A stretch of DNA of 64,000 bases from Nitrobacteraceae bacterium AZCC 1564 (GTDB lineage: Bacteria > Pseudomonadota > Alphaproteobacteria > Rhizobiales > Xanthobacteraceae), in NCBI GenBank assembly GCA_036924835.1, contig JBAGRR010000001.1, positions 5,781,001 through 5,845,000 on the forward strand, in the 5' to 3' direction. A model generated the notes under the pieces. It was not told the origin of the DNA. It did not search any database and saw nothing but the letters and a program-made list of their open reading frames with translations. Of the stretch, positions 44,880-54,665 are shown in pieces (the stretch's first letter is position 1; every line of letters begins with the position of its first letter). A program made the translations under genes and the position numbers.

Positions 44880-47635
44880 TATCCGCGTGCTTTACCGGCG
44901 CTCTTCTTGGCCGCGACCTTGGTGGTTTTCTTGGCCGCAACTTTCTTCGGCGCGGCGACTTTCTTCGCAGCGCGTGGTTTTGCGGCCGTAATCGGCGTCA
45001 CCTCGGCGCTCGGGCCGTCATCATCCGCCTCGGTAGCAGACTTCGACGATTTCTTCGCGGCAGCTTTCTTCGCCGGCTTCTTGTCGGCAGTGGAAGCTTT
45101 CTTCGCCGCGCGCTTCGGCTTGCCGCCGCCTTTCTTCGCCCGGTCCTCGATCAGCGCAATCGCTTCTTCAAGGGTAAGCTTTTCCGGCTCCTTGTCGTCC
45201 GGAATGGTCGCGTTGATGCCATCGATGGTCACGTAGGCGCCATAGCGGCCCTTCTTGAGCATGATGGTGCCGCCGCGCGCAGGATACTCGCCGATGGCCT
45301 TGCCGGGATCAGCGCCGAAGCGACGGCTCGGACCCTTGGCGATTTTCTCCGCAATCAACGTCACCGCGCGATTGAGGCCGATGCTGTAGACATCATCGCC
45401 GGCCTCCAAGCTCGCATAGGTCTTGCCGTGACGCACGAAGGGACCGAAGCGGCCGATGCCGGCGGTAATGATCTCGCCGTCTTCGGGGTGAGGGCCGATA
45501 TCGCGCGGCAGCGACAAGAGCTTGATCGCGAGATCAAGCTCGACATCCGCGGGTGACATGTTCTTCGGAATGCCGGCGCGCTTGGGCTTCTCGTCTTCGG
45601 AGTAGTCCTTCGGTTCGCCAAGCTGAATGTAGGGACCAAAGCGTCCGGCTTTCACCGCAACGTCGAGACCGGTTGCCGGATCCTTGCCGAGCACGCGGTC
45701 GCTCTGGCCGCTGGAGGCGGCGAGGGGGCGCGTGTAGCGGCATTCGGGATAGTTCGTGCAGCCGACGAATGCGCCGAACTTGCCGGCTTTGAGGTTCAGC
45801 CTGCCGGTGCCGCAGCTCGGGCACTGACGCGGATCACCGCCATCGACGCGGGGCTCGTAGATGTGTTCGCCGAGCATCGCATCGAGCACGTCCAGCACTT
45901 CGGCCACGCGCACGTCCTTGATACCGTCGACCGCGCCGATGAAATCCGTCCAGAAGTCCTGCAGCACCTGCTGCCACGAGATCTCGTTGTTCGAGATCTT
46001 GTCGAGCTTCTCTTCGAGATCGGCAGTGAAATCGAACTCGACGTAGCGTGCGAAGAAGTTCTCCAGAAACGCGATGACGACGCGGCCTTTGTCCTCGGCG
46101 TGCAGGCGCTTCTTCTCGAGCTTCACATAACCGCGATCTTTCAACACCTGCAGGATCGACGCATAGGTTGAAGGGCGGCCGATGCCGAGTTCTTCCATGC
46201 GCTTGACCAGCGAGGCTTCCGAGAAGCGGGGGGGCGGCTCGGTGAAGTGCTGCGTGACGCTGAGGCTTTCGCGCTTCAGCGGCTCGCCTTCGCTCATGGC
46301 AGGAAGGCGGCGGCTGTCTTCGTCGTCCGGATCGTCGTCGCGGCCTTCCTGATAAACGGCAAGGAAGCCGTCGAACTTGATCACCTGACCGGTGGCGCGA
46401 AGTTCGAGGGTGCGTGCGCCTGCTTTCGCTGTGATGTCGACGGTGGTGCGTTCGAGCTCCGCGGACTCCATCTGGCTCGCGATGGTCCGCATCCAGATCA
46501 GTTCGTACAGCCGCGCCTGATCATTATCGAGGCGGCTGCGCAGACTGGCCGGGCGACGCGACAGATCGGTGGGACGAATAGCTTCGTGCGCTTCCTGCGC
46601 GTTCTTTGCCTTGGACGAATACTGGCGCGGCGCGTCCGGCACGTAGTTTTTGCCGTAATCCTCGCCGATCACCTTGCGGGTCTGCGTAATGGCTTCGGGC
46701 GCAATCGAGACGCCGTCGGTACGCATATAGGTAATGAGACCGGTGGTTTCGCCGCCGATGTCGATACCTTCATACAGACGCTGTGCGATGCGCATCGTGT
46801 GCGCGGGCGCAAAGCCGAGCTTGCGGCTCGCTTCCTGCTGCAGCGTCGACGTGGTGAAAGGGGCCTGCGGATTACGGCGCGCGGGCTTCGCTTCCACCGT
46901 AGTGACGGTGTAGGTAGCTGCTTCCAGCGCCTTCTTGAAATCTTCAGCTTCCGCGCCACTGCCGATGTCGAGGCGCTGAATCTTCTTGCCATCCGCGCCG
47001 ACGAGGCGCGCTTCAAATGTCTCAGCGCGCGGCGTCGCGAGATTTGCCAGCAACGACCAGTACTCGCGCGGCACGAACTTTTCGATTTCGAGCTCGCGGT
47101 CGCACACCAGCCGCAGCGCCACCGACTGCACGCGGCCGGCGGAACGCGCGCCGGGCAACTTGCGCCAGAGCACGGGGGAGAGGGTGAAGCCGACGAGATA
47201 GTCCAGCGCGCGCCGCGCCATATAGGCGTCCACCAGCGCGCCATCGATCTCGCGCGGGTGCTTCATGGCCTCAGTGACGGCCTGCTTGGTGATGGCATTG
47301 AAGACGACGCGTTCGATCTTCTGGTCCTTGAGGGCGCGCTTCTGCTTCAGCACCTCGAGCACGTGCCAGGAGATCGCTTCACCTTCGCGATCAGGATCGG
47401 TTGCGAGGATCAGCTTGTCCGCGCCCTTGACGACGCGGGCGATGTCATTGAGGCGACCGGCGGCTTTCGGGTCGACTTCCCAGATCATCTGAAAATTTGC
47501 TTCCGGATCGACCGATCCGTTCTTGGCGGGGAGGTCCCGAACATGCCCATAGGAGGCCAGAACCTCGTAGGAGGCGCCCAAATACTTGTTGATCGTCTTG
47601 GCCTTCGCAGGCGACTCGACAATGACGATATTCAT
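44879..47635 (-). CDS. topA: DNA topoisomerase I
   Basis: 918 residues. Starts MNIVIVESPAKAKTINKYLG (Toprim with the catalytic Glu), continues with the active-site tyrosine region GLITYMRTDGVSIAPEAI, a CPSCGTGRLNLKAGKFGAFVG-type zinc finger with CTNYPECRYTR, then several topo_C repeats (FGPYIQLGEPKDYS, FGPFVRHGKTYASL, RYGAYVTIDGINATIPDD) and a Lys/Ala-rich tail. It relaxes negative supercoils. ATG 47635 is chosen over an extension to 47686. The 462-base gap upstream (47636-48097) holds no gene that I can support. Confidence 0.97.
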   Translation of the reverse strand: MNIVIVESPAKAKTINKYLGASYEVLASYGHVRDLPAKNGSVDPEANFQMIWEVDPKAAGRLNDIARVVKGADKLILATDPDREGEAISWHVLEVLKQKRALKDQKIERVVFNAITKQAVTEAMKHPREIDGALVDAYMARRALDYLVGFTLSPVLWRKLPGARSAGRVQSVALRLVCDRELEIEKFVPREYWSLLANLATPRAETFEARLVGADGKKIQRLDIGSGAEAEDFKKALEAATYTVTTVEAKPARRNPQAPFTTSTLQQEASRKLGFAPAHTMRIAQRLYEGIDIGGETTGLITYMRTDGVSIAPEAITQTRKVIGEDYGKNYVPDAPRQYSSKAKNAQEAHEAIRPTDLSRRPASLRSRLDNDQARLYELIWMRTIASQMESAELERTTVDITAKAGARTLELRATGQVIKFDGFLAVYQEGRDDDPDDEDSRRLPAMSEGEPLKRESLSVTQHFTEPPPRFSEASLVKRMEELGIGRPSTYASILQVLKDRGYVKLEKKRLHAEDKGRVVIAFLENFFARYVEFDFTADLEEKLDKISNNEISWQQVLQDFWTDFIGAVDGIKDVRVAEVLDVLDAMLGEHIYEPRVDGGDPRQCPSCGTGRLNLKAGKFGAFVGCTNYPECRYTRPLAASSGQSDRVLGKDPATGLDVAVKAGRFGPYIQLGEPKDYSEDEKPKRAGIPKNMSPADVELDLAIKLLSLPRDIGPHPEDGEIITAGIGRFGPFVRHGKTYASLEAGDDVYSIGLNRAVTLIAEKIAKGPSRRFGADPGKAIGEYPARGGTIMLKKGRYGAYVTIDGINATIPDDKEPEKLTLEEAIALIEDRAKKGGGKPKRAAKKASTADKKPAKKAAAKKSSKSATEADDDGPSAEVTPITAAKPRAAKKVAAPKKVAAKKTTKVAAKKSAGKARG

Positions 47636-48097
47636 ATTATTCCAATGGCTTACGGGGAAAACACACGCCGGAATCGGAGGATTCACCCTGGGTGGCTAGC
47701 CCGATACATGGGTAAAAGGGCCCCCGCTGTCAAATCGCCTGCTGGTGATGAGACTGAGGATGATGGGGAAACTCCCTCAATGGTTGTGTTATTTTCAATT
47801 CCAGATTGTGGTCTGGTCCCGCCCTTTAACCTTGGCAGGGCCTTGAACGGGCTGCCTTGGCTCCCGTGTACGGGGCTCAAATAGCGTCGCGCGGCGGTGA
47901 ACAGCGACACATCCCGCAGGAATCCCGCCAGTCGTATCGGGCCGCGAGCGCACTCACTTTATAATTGGAGACGTCCGGAGATGGCGTCCGGTGGAAGCGC
48001 CTTCGCCCGATGAGCAGGGCGGACTAACCTGCTTTTATTTCTGGGATCCTCAGGCCCGAAACCGCTTGGACGCTGGGCTGCGAGATGCTCGCTTGTT

Positions 48098-48550
48098 TCA
48101 AGCTGGAGCGCCCGCGAGACGGACCATGGTATCGGTCTGGTCGAGAACACGGCCGTCCTCGGCACGGATTTCCAGCTTGCGGAGAGGCCTCCCGTTCTTC
48201 CGGTCGAGCAGCTTTGAGAAGTCTTCGTTAGGCTTAAACGAAAATTCCTCGCCCCATTGCCTCAAGGCCACCAGCACCGGAAACAGTCCCCGGCCTTTGG
48301 GGGTGAGCACGTAATCTTGATAGGCGCTGCCGTCCGCCGCCGGCTGCACCTCCAGAATGCCCTCTGCGACGAGGGTCCGCAGGCGGACCGTCAGGATGTT
48401 CTTCGCCACGCCGAGGTTCTTCTGGAATGCGCTGAAGCGCCGCGTGCCCATCATGGCGTCGCGCACGATCAGCAGTGACCACCAATCACCGATAACGTCC
48501 AGCGCCCGCGCGATGGGACACATATCCCCCTGAAGACTCTTGCGTTTCAT
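48098..48550 (-). CDS. HxlR family winged-helix regulator
   Basis: 150 residues. The family core is CPIARALDVIGDWWSLLIVRDAMMGTRRFS (about residues 10-39), then FQKNLGVAKNILTVRLRTLVAEGILE (recognition helix) and YVLTPKGRGLFPVLVALRQWGEEF (wing and dimer helix). HxlR proteins sense aldehydes or quinones, often through the conserved N-terminal Cys, present here in MCPIA. Divergent from an SDR gene with 103 bases between, so it probably controls it and itself. Short direct/inverted motifs with GCAATAT and TTGCA (48575-48630) may be operators. Confidence 0.85.
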   Translation of the reverse strand: MKRKSLQGDMCPIARALDVIGDWWSLLIVRDAMMGTRRFSAFQKNLGVAKNILTVRLRTLVAEGILEVQPAADGSAYQDYVLTPKGRGLFPVLVALRQWGEEFSFKPNEDFSKLLDRKNGRPLRKLEIRAEDGRVLDQTDTMVRLAGAPA

Positions 48551-48653
48551 CAACCTGTCCTTCGATCTCGCGATTGTAGTTGCAATATAGGACTAGGTGC
48601 ATTAACTGGCAATATTGGTTGCATTATGAAACCATTTTAGGCAGGAGAGTTCC

Positions 48654-49427
48654 ATGAGATTGAAGGGAAAGACCGCGCTGATCACAGGCGGCAACAGCGG
48701 TATTGGTCTGGCAACGGCAAAGCTGTTCGCGGAGGAAGGAGCACGCGTCGCCATCATGGGACGCAACAAGGAGACCCTCGACGCAGCGGCAAAGGAGCTT
48801 GGAGAGAGCGGCCTTGCGATCGTGGCGGACATCAATGTTGTCGCGGCAACAGAACGTGCGTTCGCGCAAGTGGCTGAGAAATTCGGCAAGCTGGATATCG
48901 TGTTCGCCAACGCGGGCATCCCGGGCAATACACCGCTCGGTAAGACCACGCTCGAAACCTTCGAGAGCGTCGTCAAAACCAATCTGACGTCGGTCTTCTT
49001 CACGGTGCAAACAGCGCTGCCGCACCTAAACGACAACGCCTCCATCATTTTGAATGGAGCGGTGATCAGCGTGCTCGGCAATCCGGGCTATTCAGCCTAT
49101 GCCGCGACGAAGGCTGGTGTGCGTGCCATGGCGCGCGTGATGGCGAGCGAACTGTCGCCGCGCGGCATTCGCGTCAATCTTGTCGCACCGGGCGCTGCTC
49201 GCACGCCGATCTGGAATGGCGCAATTCCGACGCCTGAAGCATTCGCCGTATTTGAAAAGCGCATTGCAGGTATCACACCGCTTGGACGCATGGCTGAGCC
49301 TGATCACATTGCGAAGACCGTTCTGTTCCTTGCGTCGGATGATGCCGCGCATGTGCAGGGGCAGGAAATCTTCGTCGATGGCGGCGCGACTGCATCGCCT
49401 GCCGGCGCACCGGTGTTTCGCGGATAA
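48654..49427 (+). CDS. short-chain dehydrogenase/reductase
   Basis: 257 residues. NAD(P)-binding TGGNSGIG (about residues 11-18), NAG in VFANAGIPG, and the catalytic YxxxK in SAYAATKAGV with Ser/Asn partners, ending in the C-terminal FVDGGAT substrate-loop motif typical of classical SDRs. Substrate unknown. Divergent from the HxlR regulator; I infer that it is induced by the regulator's ligand. Confidence 0.9.
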   Translation: MRLKGKTALITGGNSGIGLATAKLFAEEGARVAIMGRNKETLDAAAKELGESGLAIVADINVVAATERAFAQVAEKFGKLDIVFANAGIPGNTPLGKTTLETFESVVKTNLTSVFFTVQTALPHLNDNASIILNGAVISVLGNPGYSAYAATKAGVRAMARVMASELSPRGIRVNLVAPGAARTPIWNGAIPTPEAFAVFEKRIAGITPLGRMAEPDHIAKTVLFLASDDAAHVQGQEIFVDGGATASPAGAPVFRG

Positions 49428-49467
49428 TGCTTGCGACTGGTTCAGCTTAAAGCTGAGCCAGTCGTTC

Positions 49468-50589
49468 TTAAATCAGCGAGACCATGCCGCCGCCTTGACG
49501 TTCGAGTCGTCCTGCGAGTTCAAGTTCAAGCAGCACGGTGCGCACCACAGCAGGGGAGACTCCAGTCAGGCGGATGAGGTCGTCGATGCTGATGGGCGAG
49601 GGGCCAAGCAGGTTGATGATCTGAGCCCGCTCGCCGCTGTGCGGTTCGCCACCGATGAAATTGTCTTCGGGTTCATTGAGTGGCAGCTCGACCGGACGTC
49701 CCATGATCGGGCGCACGGCGTCAACCACATCGGCTGCGCTCGTGATCAGCGTCGCGCCTTGCTTGATAAGATCATTCGTTCCCGCCGCGCGCGGATCGAG
49801 CGGCGAGCCAGGCACGGCGAATACTTCGCGGCCTTGTTCGTTGGCGAAGCGCGCGGTGATGAGCGAGCCCGAACGATGGGCCGCTTCGACGATCACGACG
49901 CCCAGGGCAACACCGGAAATCAGCCGGTTGCGGCGAGGGAAGTCGCGCGCACGTGGACTATGGCCAAGCGGCATTTCCGAAATCGCGCCGCTGCCTGCAT
50001 CAATCATCGACGCAAGCAGTTCGTCATGTTCCGGCGGATAGATCCGGTCGTGACCGCCCGCGAGCACGGCGACGGTGCCGGTCTTGCAAGTAACACGGTG
50101 GGCGGCAGCGTCGATCCCGCGCGCCAGTCCCGATGCGATGACAAATCCTTCTTCGGCAAGATCGCTCGCCAGCATCTGCGCGAACTTGAGGCCGGCTCCG
50201 GACGCGTTGCGTGAGCCGACAATGCCGATCATCGGGCGCATTTCGACATCGTGTGAACCGCGGACGGCGAGCAGAGGTGGCGCGTCGTCGATCAGTTCGA
50301 GGCGAGGCGGATAACCGGTCTCACCCGGCGCCAGCAGCGAGACACCAAGCTTTGCGCTGGCGGCAATTTCGCGCTCGGCTTCGTCCACGGTGCAGACGCG
50401 TCCCGGCCGTCCGGCGCCGCCGCGAAGTGCAAGTTCGGGCAGTCGCTGAAGCGCGTCACGCGCACTGCCGAAATGGTTGATGAGCGAGCGAAACGTGCGC
50501 GGCCCGACATTCTCGCTACGGATCAGCCGCAGCCAGTCGATGCGCTGCACGTCGGTCAGTTTGAATGTGTTGTATTGCTGCGTGTTCAA
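49468..50589 (-). CDS. dprA: DNA-protecting protein DprA
   Basis: 373 residues. The DprA Rossmann domain shows [20 protein letters not shown] (about residues 122-141), [51 protein letters not shown] and [20 protein letters not shown]. The C-terminal winged helix carries [20 protein letters not shown]. It loads RecA onto incoming ssDNA during transformation. The start is TTG 50589 with GGGGG 6 bases upstream; the solo type G hairpin (50600-50654) begins directly before that site. plsY follows upstream on the same strand after about 140 bases. Confidence 0.93.
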   Translation of the reverse strand: MNTQQYNTFKLTDVQRIDWLRLIRSENVGPRTFRSLINHFGSARDALQRLPELALRGGAGRPGRVCTVDEAEREIAASAKLGVSLLAPGETGYPPRLELIDDAPPLLAVRGSHDVEMRPMIGIVGSRNASGAGLKFAQMLASDLAEEGFVIASGLARGIDAAAHRVTCKTGTVAVLAGGHDRIYPPEHDELLASMIDAGSGAISEMPLGHSPRARDFPRRNRLISGVALGVVIVEAAHRSGSLITARFANEQGREVFAVPGSPLDPRAAGTNDLIKQGATLITSAADVVDAVRPIMGRPVELPLNEPEDNFIGGEPHSGERAQIINLLGPSPISIDDLIRLTGVSPAVVRTVLLELELAGRLERQGGGMVSLI

Positions 50590-50599
50590 CGTTGCCCCC

Positions 50600-50654
50600 G
50601 TAGTGTCCTTTCGTCTCCGAATAACCGTGCGAGCGTTCGGAGACGGGACACTAG
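50600..50654. mobile_element. solo CTAG hairpin, type G1
   Basis: 55 bp; left end mutated to GTAG, right end CTAG. Arms CGTCTCCGAA and TTCGGAGACG. Shorter than the full-length type G at 59152, it has lost the centre of the hairpin. Lies between plsY and dprA, both on the minus strand, just upstream of the dprA ribosome-binding site. Confidence 0.75.
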
Positions 50655-50731
50655 AGGGGCAGCATTGCGCAACTTCAGGCTGTCTTCAACCTTCCGATGG
50701 AGATGGATACGAGAGCCTAGCGTTGCGTCGG

Positions 50732-51322
50732 CTAGCTCTTTTGCCCGATCTTGCCTTCGGTGCCTTCGCGCAGCCGCTTGATGTTGGCGCGGTGCATGAT
50801 CCACAGCATCGCGGAAAGAATGGCGAACAGTGCGGCGAGGTTCTGGTGCTGCGACCAGAACAGCATCAATGGCGTGATAGCGCTCGCGACGAGGGCTGCA
50901 AGTGAAGAGTAGCGGAAGATAAATGCGACCGCGAGCCAGATCGCGCAGAAGGCAAGCGCGGCCGGCCAGAACAATCCGAGCAGGACACCGATGTAAGTGG
51001 CAACCCCTTTGCCACCCCTGAACTTCAGCCAGACGGGAAAGAGGTGGCCGAGAAATGCGCCAAGGCCTGCGGCGATCGCGGCATTCGGTCCTGCGAACTG
51101 ACCCGCGACAATGACGGCCACCGTGCCTTTCAGCATGTCGCCAATCAGCGTCGCCGCGGCGAGGCCCTTGTTGCCGGTGCGCAGCACGTTGGTCGCACCG
51201 ATATTGCCCGAGCCGATCGAGCGCAGGTCCTGCGTTCCGGCGAGCTTGGTCAGAACCAATCCGAATGGGATCGAGCCGCAGAGATAGCCAAAGGCGAGAG
51301 CGAGCAGGAGGGTGCCGATCAT
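50732..51322 (-). CDS. plsY: glycerol-3-phosphate acyltransferase PlsY
   Basis: 196 residues with about five hydrophobic helices. [19 protein letters not shown] opens it, followed by the signatures [19 protein letters not shown] (phosphate-binding GxGNxGATNxxR) and [17 protein letters not shown]. Uses acyl-phosphate to acylate glycerol-3-phosphate at the inner membrane, first step of phospholipid synthesis. Between pyrC' (55 bases upstream) and dprA. Confidence 0.96.
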   Translation of the reverse strand: MIGTLLLALAFGYLCGSIPFGLVLTKLAGTQDLRSIGSGNIGATNVLRTGNKGLAAATLIGDMLKGTVAVIVAGQFAGPNAAIAAGLGAFLGHLFPVWLKFRGGKGVATYIGVLLGLFWPAALAFCAIWLAVAFIFRYSSLAALVASAITPLMLFWSQHQNLAALFAILSAMLWIMHRANIKRLREGTEGKIGQKS

Positions 51323-51377
51323 GCGTCCTCACATTTTTCAAAGCGCAGGGCCGGACCGCACATCGGGTCCGGGCCGC

Positions 51378-52679
51378 TTATACATGTTCATAAACGGTGC
51401 GCCCGCCAACGATCGTGCGGGCCACGCGACCTGAGAACCGCGCCTCGTCGAACGGCGTGTTCTTGCACTGCGACTTGAGGTCGGCCGGATCGACAATCCA
51501 GGGTATGTCGAGATCGATCACAATAACATCCGCGGGCGCGCCCGCACGCAGCGTTCCGCCGGGCAAGCCAAGCAGTTCGGCGGGGCGCGTCGACATCGCG
51601 CGGATGAGCGCCTTCAGCTCAAGATCACCGGAATGAACGAGCCGCAAGCCGGCAGGCAACATGGTCTCCAGGCCAATCGCACCAGAGGCCGCTTCCGCGA
51701 ACGGCAGACGCTTGACCTCAACGTCCTGGGGATTGTGATCGGACATGACGACGTCGATCAGCCCCGATGCGACGGCTGCCACCAGCGCCCTGCGATCGTC
51801 TTCAGTGCGCAGCGGCGGTGACAGTTTCAGGAACGTGCGATACGGGCCGATATCGTTTTCGTTCAGCGTCAGGTGGTTGATCGAGGCGGACGCGCTGACA
51901 TGGAGGCCTGCATCACGCGCGAGCTGCAGGATTTCGAGCGACTCGATGCAGGTCAGCGACGCGGCGTGGTAGCGTCCGCCGGTCAGAGCGACGAGGCGCA
52001 TGTCGCGTTCCAGCACAATGGCTTCCGATGCCGTCGGAATACCCATCAGGCCGAGGCGAGAGGCGAATTCGCCCTCATTCATGACGCCTTCGCCAACAAG
52101 GTTGGGGTCTTCGGTGTGCTGCACGATCAGCGCATCGAAATCGCGTGCGTAGGTCAGTGCACGGCGCATCACCTGAGCGTTCATCAGGCTCTTGTCACCA
52201 TCCGTGAAGGCGATCGCGCCGGCGGCCTTGAGCAGACCGATCTCGGTCATCTCTTCGCCCTTCAGGCCCTTCGTGAGTGCGGCCATCGGGTGAATGTTGA
52301 CGATCGCGGTGTCGCGCGCGCGGCGCGTGACGAAATCGACGGTGGCGGAATTGTCGATGACCGGATCGGTGTCTGGCTGACAGATGATGGTGGTGATGCC
52401 GCCGGCAGCCGCTGCAAGGCTCGCGGACGCAAAGGTTTCGCGGTGGCCTGCGCCGGGTTCGCCGACGAAGGCGCGCATGTCGATCAGCCCAGGCGCGACG
52501 ACCTTGCCGGCGCAATTAATAATGTCTGTTCCTTCGGGGACACCGGCAGCGCCGATGCCGCGCCGCGCATCGCGAATGATGCCGTCAGCGATCAGAACAT
52601 CGCCGGGGCCGTCGAGGTCGCGCGACGGATCGATCAGGCGGGCGTTGGCGAGCAGGATGGGGCGGCGTTCTCTCAGCAT
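51378..52679 (-). CDS. dihydroorotase-like PyrC' (metal-site histidines missing)
   Basis: 433 residues with the fold of class I dihydroorotase: KVVAPGLIDM (about residues 49-58), GGITTIICQPDTDPVIDN, IVQHTEDPNL, ASASINHLTLNENDIGPYR and VVMSDHNPQD. The first metal motif DxHxHxR of active enzymes reads DMRAFVGEPG here, so both histidines of the HxH are absent. Such inactive homologues (PyrC' / PyrX) stabilise aspartate transcarbamoylase, as in Pseudomonas. The start 52679 (MLRERRPIL) leaves 4 bases after pyrB; an ATG at 52691 overlapping pyrB is an alternative. Catalytically active dihydroorotase should be encoded elsewhere. Confidence 0.85.
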   Translation of the reverse strand: MLRERRPILLANARLIDPSRDLDGPGDVLIADGIIRDARRGIGAAGVPEGTDIINCAGKVVAPGLIDMRAFVGEPGAGHRETFASASLAAAAGGITTIICQPDTDPVIDNSATVDFVTRRARDTAIVNIHPMAALTKGLKGEEMTEIGLLKAAGAIAFTDGDKSLMNAQVMRRALTYARDFDALIVQHTEDPNLVGEGVMNEGEFASRLGLMGIPTASEAIVLERDMRLVALTGGRYHAASLTCIESLEILQLARDAGLHVSASASINHLTLNENDIGPYRTFLKLSPPLRTEDDRRALVAAVASGLIDVVMSDHNPQDVEVKRLPFAEAASGAIGLETMLPAGLRLVHSGDLELKALIRAMSTRPAELLGLPGGTLRAGAPADVIVIDLDIPWIVDPADLKSQCKNTPFDEARFSGRVARTIVGGRTVYEHV

Positions 52680-52683
52680 GGCG

Positions 52684-53637
52684 TCACGCATTCGGCAGGT
52701 TGCGTGCCAGTGCTTCGAGCACCGCCATGCGGACCGCCACCCCCATTTCGACCTGTTCACGGATCAGCGATTGCGCGCCGTCCGCCACGATCGAGTCGAT
52801 TTCCACGCCGCGGTTCATCGGGCCCGGGTGCATCACCAGTGCATTCGGCTTGGCGTACGCGAGCTTGTTCTGGTCGAGGCCGAAATAGTGGAAGTACTCG
52901 GAACTCGATGGCACGAACGAGCCGTTCATGCGCTCCCGCTGCAGCCGCAGCATCATGACGATGTCTGCGCCGTCGAGGCCCTCGCGCATGTCGCGCGCGA
53001 CCTCGACGCCCATCCGTTCGATGCCCGGAGGAAGCAGGGTGGAGGGCGCGACGACGCGAACGCGCGCACCCATGGTGTTCAGCAGGATGATGTTGGAGCG
53101 CGCCACGCGCGAATGCAGCACGTCACCGCAGATCGCGACCAAGAGGCCGTCGAGGCGGCCCTTGTTGCGGCGGATGGTGAGGGCGTCCAGCAGCGCCTGG
53201 GTCGGATGCTCGTGGGCGCCGTCACCGGCGTTGATGACGGAGCCATCGACCTTGCGTGCCAGCAGTTCCACCGCGCCGGAGGCGTGATGGCGCACCACCA
53301 GAATATCGGGGTGCATGGCGTTCAACGTCACCGCCGTGTCCATCAGGGTCTCGCCCTTCCGGATCGAGGACGAGGAGACGGACATGTTCATGACGTCGGC
53401 GCCGAGGCGCTTGCCGGCGAGCTCGAAGGAGGACTGTGTTCGCGTGGAAGCTTCGAAGAACAGGTTGACCTGAGTGCGCCCCCGGAGGTTGGTGCGCTTC
53501 TTGTCCACCTGTCGATTTAGCTCGACATATTCTTCGGAGAGATCCAGGAGGCCGGTAATATCGGCAGCGGAAAGCCCTTCGATGCCCAGCAAATGCCGGT
53601 GCCCGAGGACAAAAGACGATTTCGAAGCAAGGGTCAT
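52684..53637 (-). CDS. pyrB: aspartate carbamoyltransferase catalytic subunit
   Basis: 317 residues. The carbamoyl-phosphate site [21 protein letters not shown] (STRT; about residues 57-77), [28 protein letters not shown], and the aspartate-side [14 protein letters not shown] are all present. First committed step of pyrimidine synthesis. ATG 53637 is chosen; an in-frame start at 53676 lies in the region overlapping the divergent vanX promoter. First gene of pyrB-pyrC'-plsY-dprA on the minus strand. Confidence 0.96.
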   Translation of the reverse strand: MTLASKSSFVLGHRHLLGIEGLSAADITGLLDLSEEYVELNRQVDKKRTNLRGRTQVNLFFEASTRTQSSFELAGKRLGADVMNMSVSSSSIRKGETLMDTAVTLNAMHPDILVVRHHASGAVELLARKVDGSVINAGDGAHEHPTQALLDALTIRRNKGRLDGLLVAICGDVLHSRVARSNIILLNTMGARVRVVAPSTLLPPGIERMGVEVARDMREGLDGADIVMMLRLQRERMNGSFVPSSSEYFHYFGLDQNKLAYAKPNALVMHPGPMNRGVEIDSIVADGAQSLIREQVEMGVAVRMAVLEALARNLPNA

Positions 53638-53795
53638 TAAAGCAAGAGCTATAGGCAGACTTGCCCGAACGGGCAAGGTGGATTCGGCGCTTGCGGAGTT
53701 TTCCCCTGCCGAAGTCTGTCCACAAACGGAACATTTCGTATTTTCGCCGCCGTTGCCGGATTTGTCCCGGATGTCACAAATCGGGGGCGGGCCTC

Positions 53796-54518
53796 ATGAA
53801 ACTCACGACTGCGCTGCTGGTTGCCGTTCTCGGCAGCCCCGTCTTCGGTGCGTCCGCCGCTGAGCCGCTGCCCGGCGATTTCGTCTTTCTGCGCGATGTC
53901 GATCCGACCATCATCCAGGACATCCGCTATGCCACCGCCAACAATTTAGTCGGGCGCCGGCTTCGTGGTTACGACGCCGGGGAGTGCATTGTCACGCGCA
54001 GTGTGGCGGCTGCACTGAAGCGCGTGCAGCAGGATCTTACGCCGCAGCGCCTGTCACTGAAAATGTATGACTGCTATCGCCCGCAGCGGGCTGTCGATGA
54101 CATGTATGCGTGGGCTCAGGATGGCCATGAAACGCCCCTACAGCATCTCTACAATCCGAAGATGCGGAAGGAGGATTTGTTCCGCCTCGGCTATGTCGCG
54201 CGGCATTCCGGGCACTCCACCGGCAAGGCCGTAGATTTGACCCTCGTGAAATTGCCGGCTTCACAGTCGCCGTCATTCGATCCACGGGCGGCCTATGCCG
54301 ACTGCACAGCTCCCAAGAACCTGCGTGCACCGGACAGCAGCGTGGATATGGGAACGGGCTACGATTGCTCTGATGAAAAGGCGCATACCGCTTCGAAAGC
54401 GATCACGCCGCAACAACGCAAATGGCGCGATATGTTGGTTTCTGCGATGGCAAAGCAAGGTTTCGTCAACTATCGGCTGGAATGGTGGCATTTCTCGTTG
54501 CTAGTACCGCCGATTTGA
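53796..54518 (+). CDS. D-Ala-D-Ala dipeptidase (VanX/DdpX family), 3' end replaced by a repeat
   Basis: 240 residues. Signal peptide (TTALLVAVLGSPVFGASAAE), so periplasmic. Zinc ligands are in SGHSTGKAVDLTL (SxHxxGxAxD) and in EWWHFS (ExxH) close to the C-terminus; KMYDCYRPQRAVDDM is the substrate loop with the conserved Arg. It hydrolyses D-alanyl-D-alanine or related dipeptides. The last residues VPPI and the stop come from the hairpin module at 54501. Removing that module and keeping one CTAG gives the in-frame tail LGAGNAAFDFPVTGPR, matching the FDFPV end of VanX, so the ancestral protein was about 251 residues. Confidence 0.85.
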   Translation: MKLTTALLVAVLGSPVFGASAAEPLPGDFVFLRDVDPTIIQDIRYATANNLVGRRLRGYDAGECIVTRSVAAALKRVQQDLTPQRLSLKMYDCYRPQRAVDDMYAWAQDGHETPLQHLYNPKMRKEDLFRLGYVARHSGHSTGKAVDLTLVKLPASQSPSFDPRAAYADCTAPKNLRAPDSSVDMGTGYDCSDEKAHTASKAITPQQRKWRDMLVSAMAKQGFVNYRLEWWHFSLLVPPI

Positions 54519-54665
54519 AGTCCCTGTATCAGTTGCGGCGATCTCGTCCAGGGACTTCAAATCGAACGCGGTGCTAGAATCATAGGGTTGCTAGTACCCT
54601 TTGCTTTCCGAAGTTCGCAAAGCGGCTGCTGCGACGTGCTACGAACTTCGGAAAGCGGGTACTAG
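54501..54665 (+). mobile_element. bipartite CTAG hairpin module, types I1-J1, inserted in the vanX-type gene
   Basis: Hairpin I1 (54501-54577): CTAGTACCG end, arms CGATTTGAAGTCCCTG and CAGGGACTTCAAATCG, CGGTGCTAG end. Linker AATCATAGGGTTG (54578-54590). Hairpin J1 (54591-54665): arms CTTTCCGAAGTTCG and CGAACTTCGGAAAG, GGGTACTAG end. Inserted at a CTAG inside the 3' end of the dipeptidase gene; the unit without the second CTAG is 161 bp. Confidence 0.9.

Noticed and set aside
46247-47884. 545-codon open frame on the plus strand opposite topA
   Set aside because: It is antisense to the clear topA reading frame over its whole length, with no recognisable motif; long shadow frames are common in GC-rich coding DNA.
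47636-48097. Hidden gene or RNA in the 462-base gap upstream of topA
   Set aside because: No frame with a ribosome-binding site, no tRNA-like arm or strong hairpin was found by eye; left as empty.
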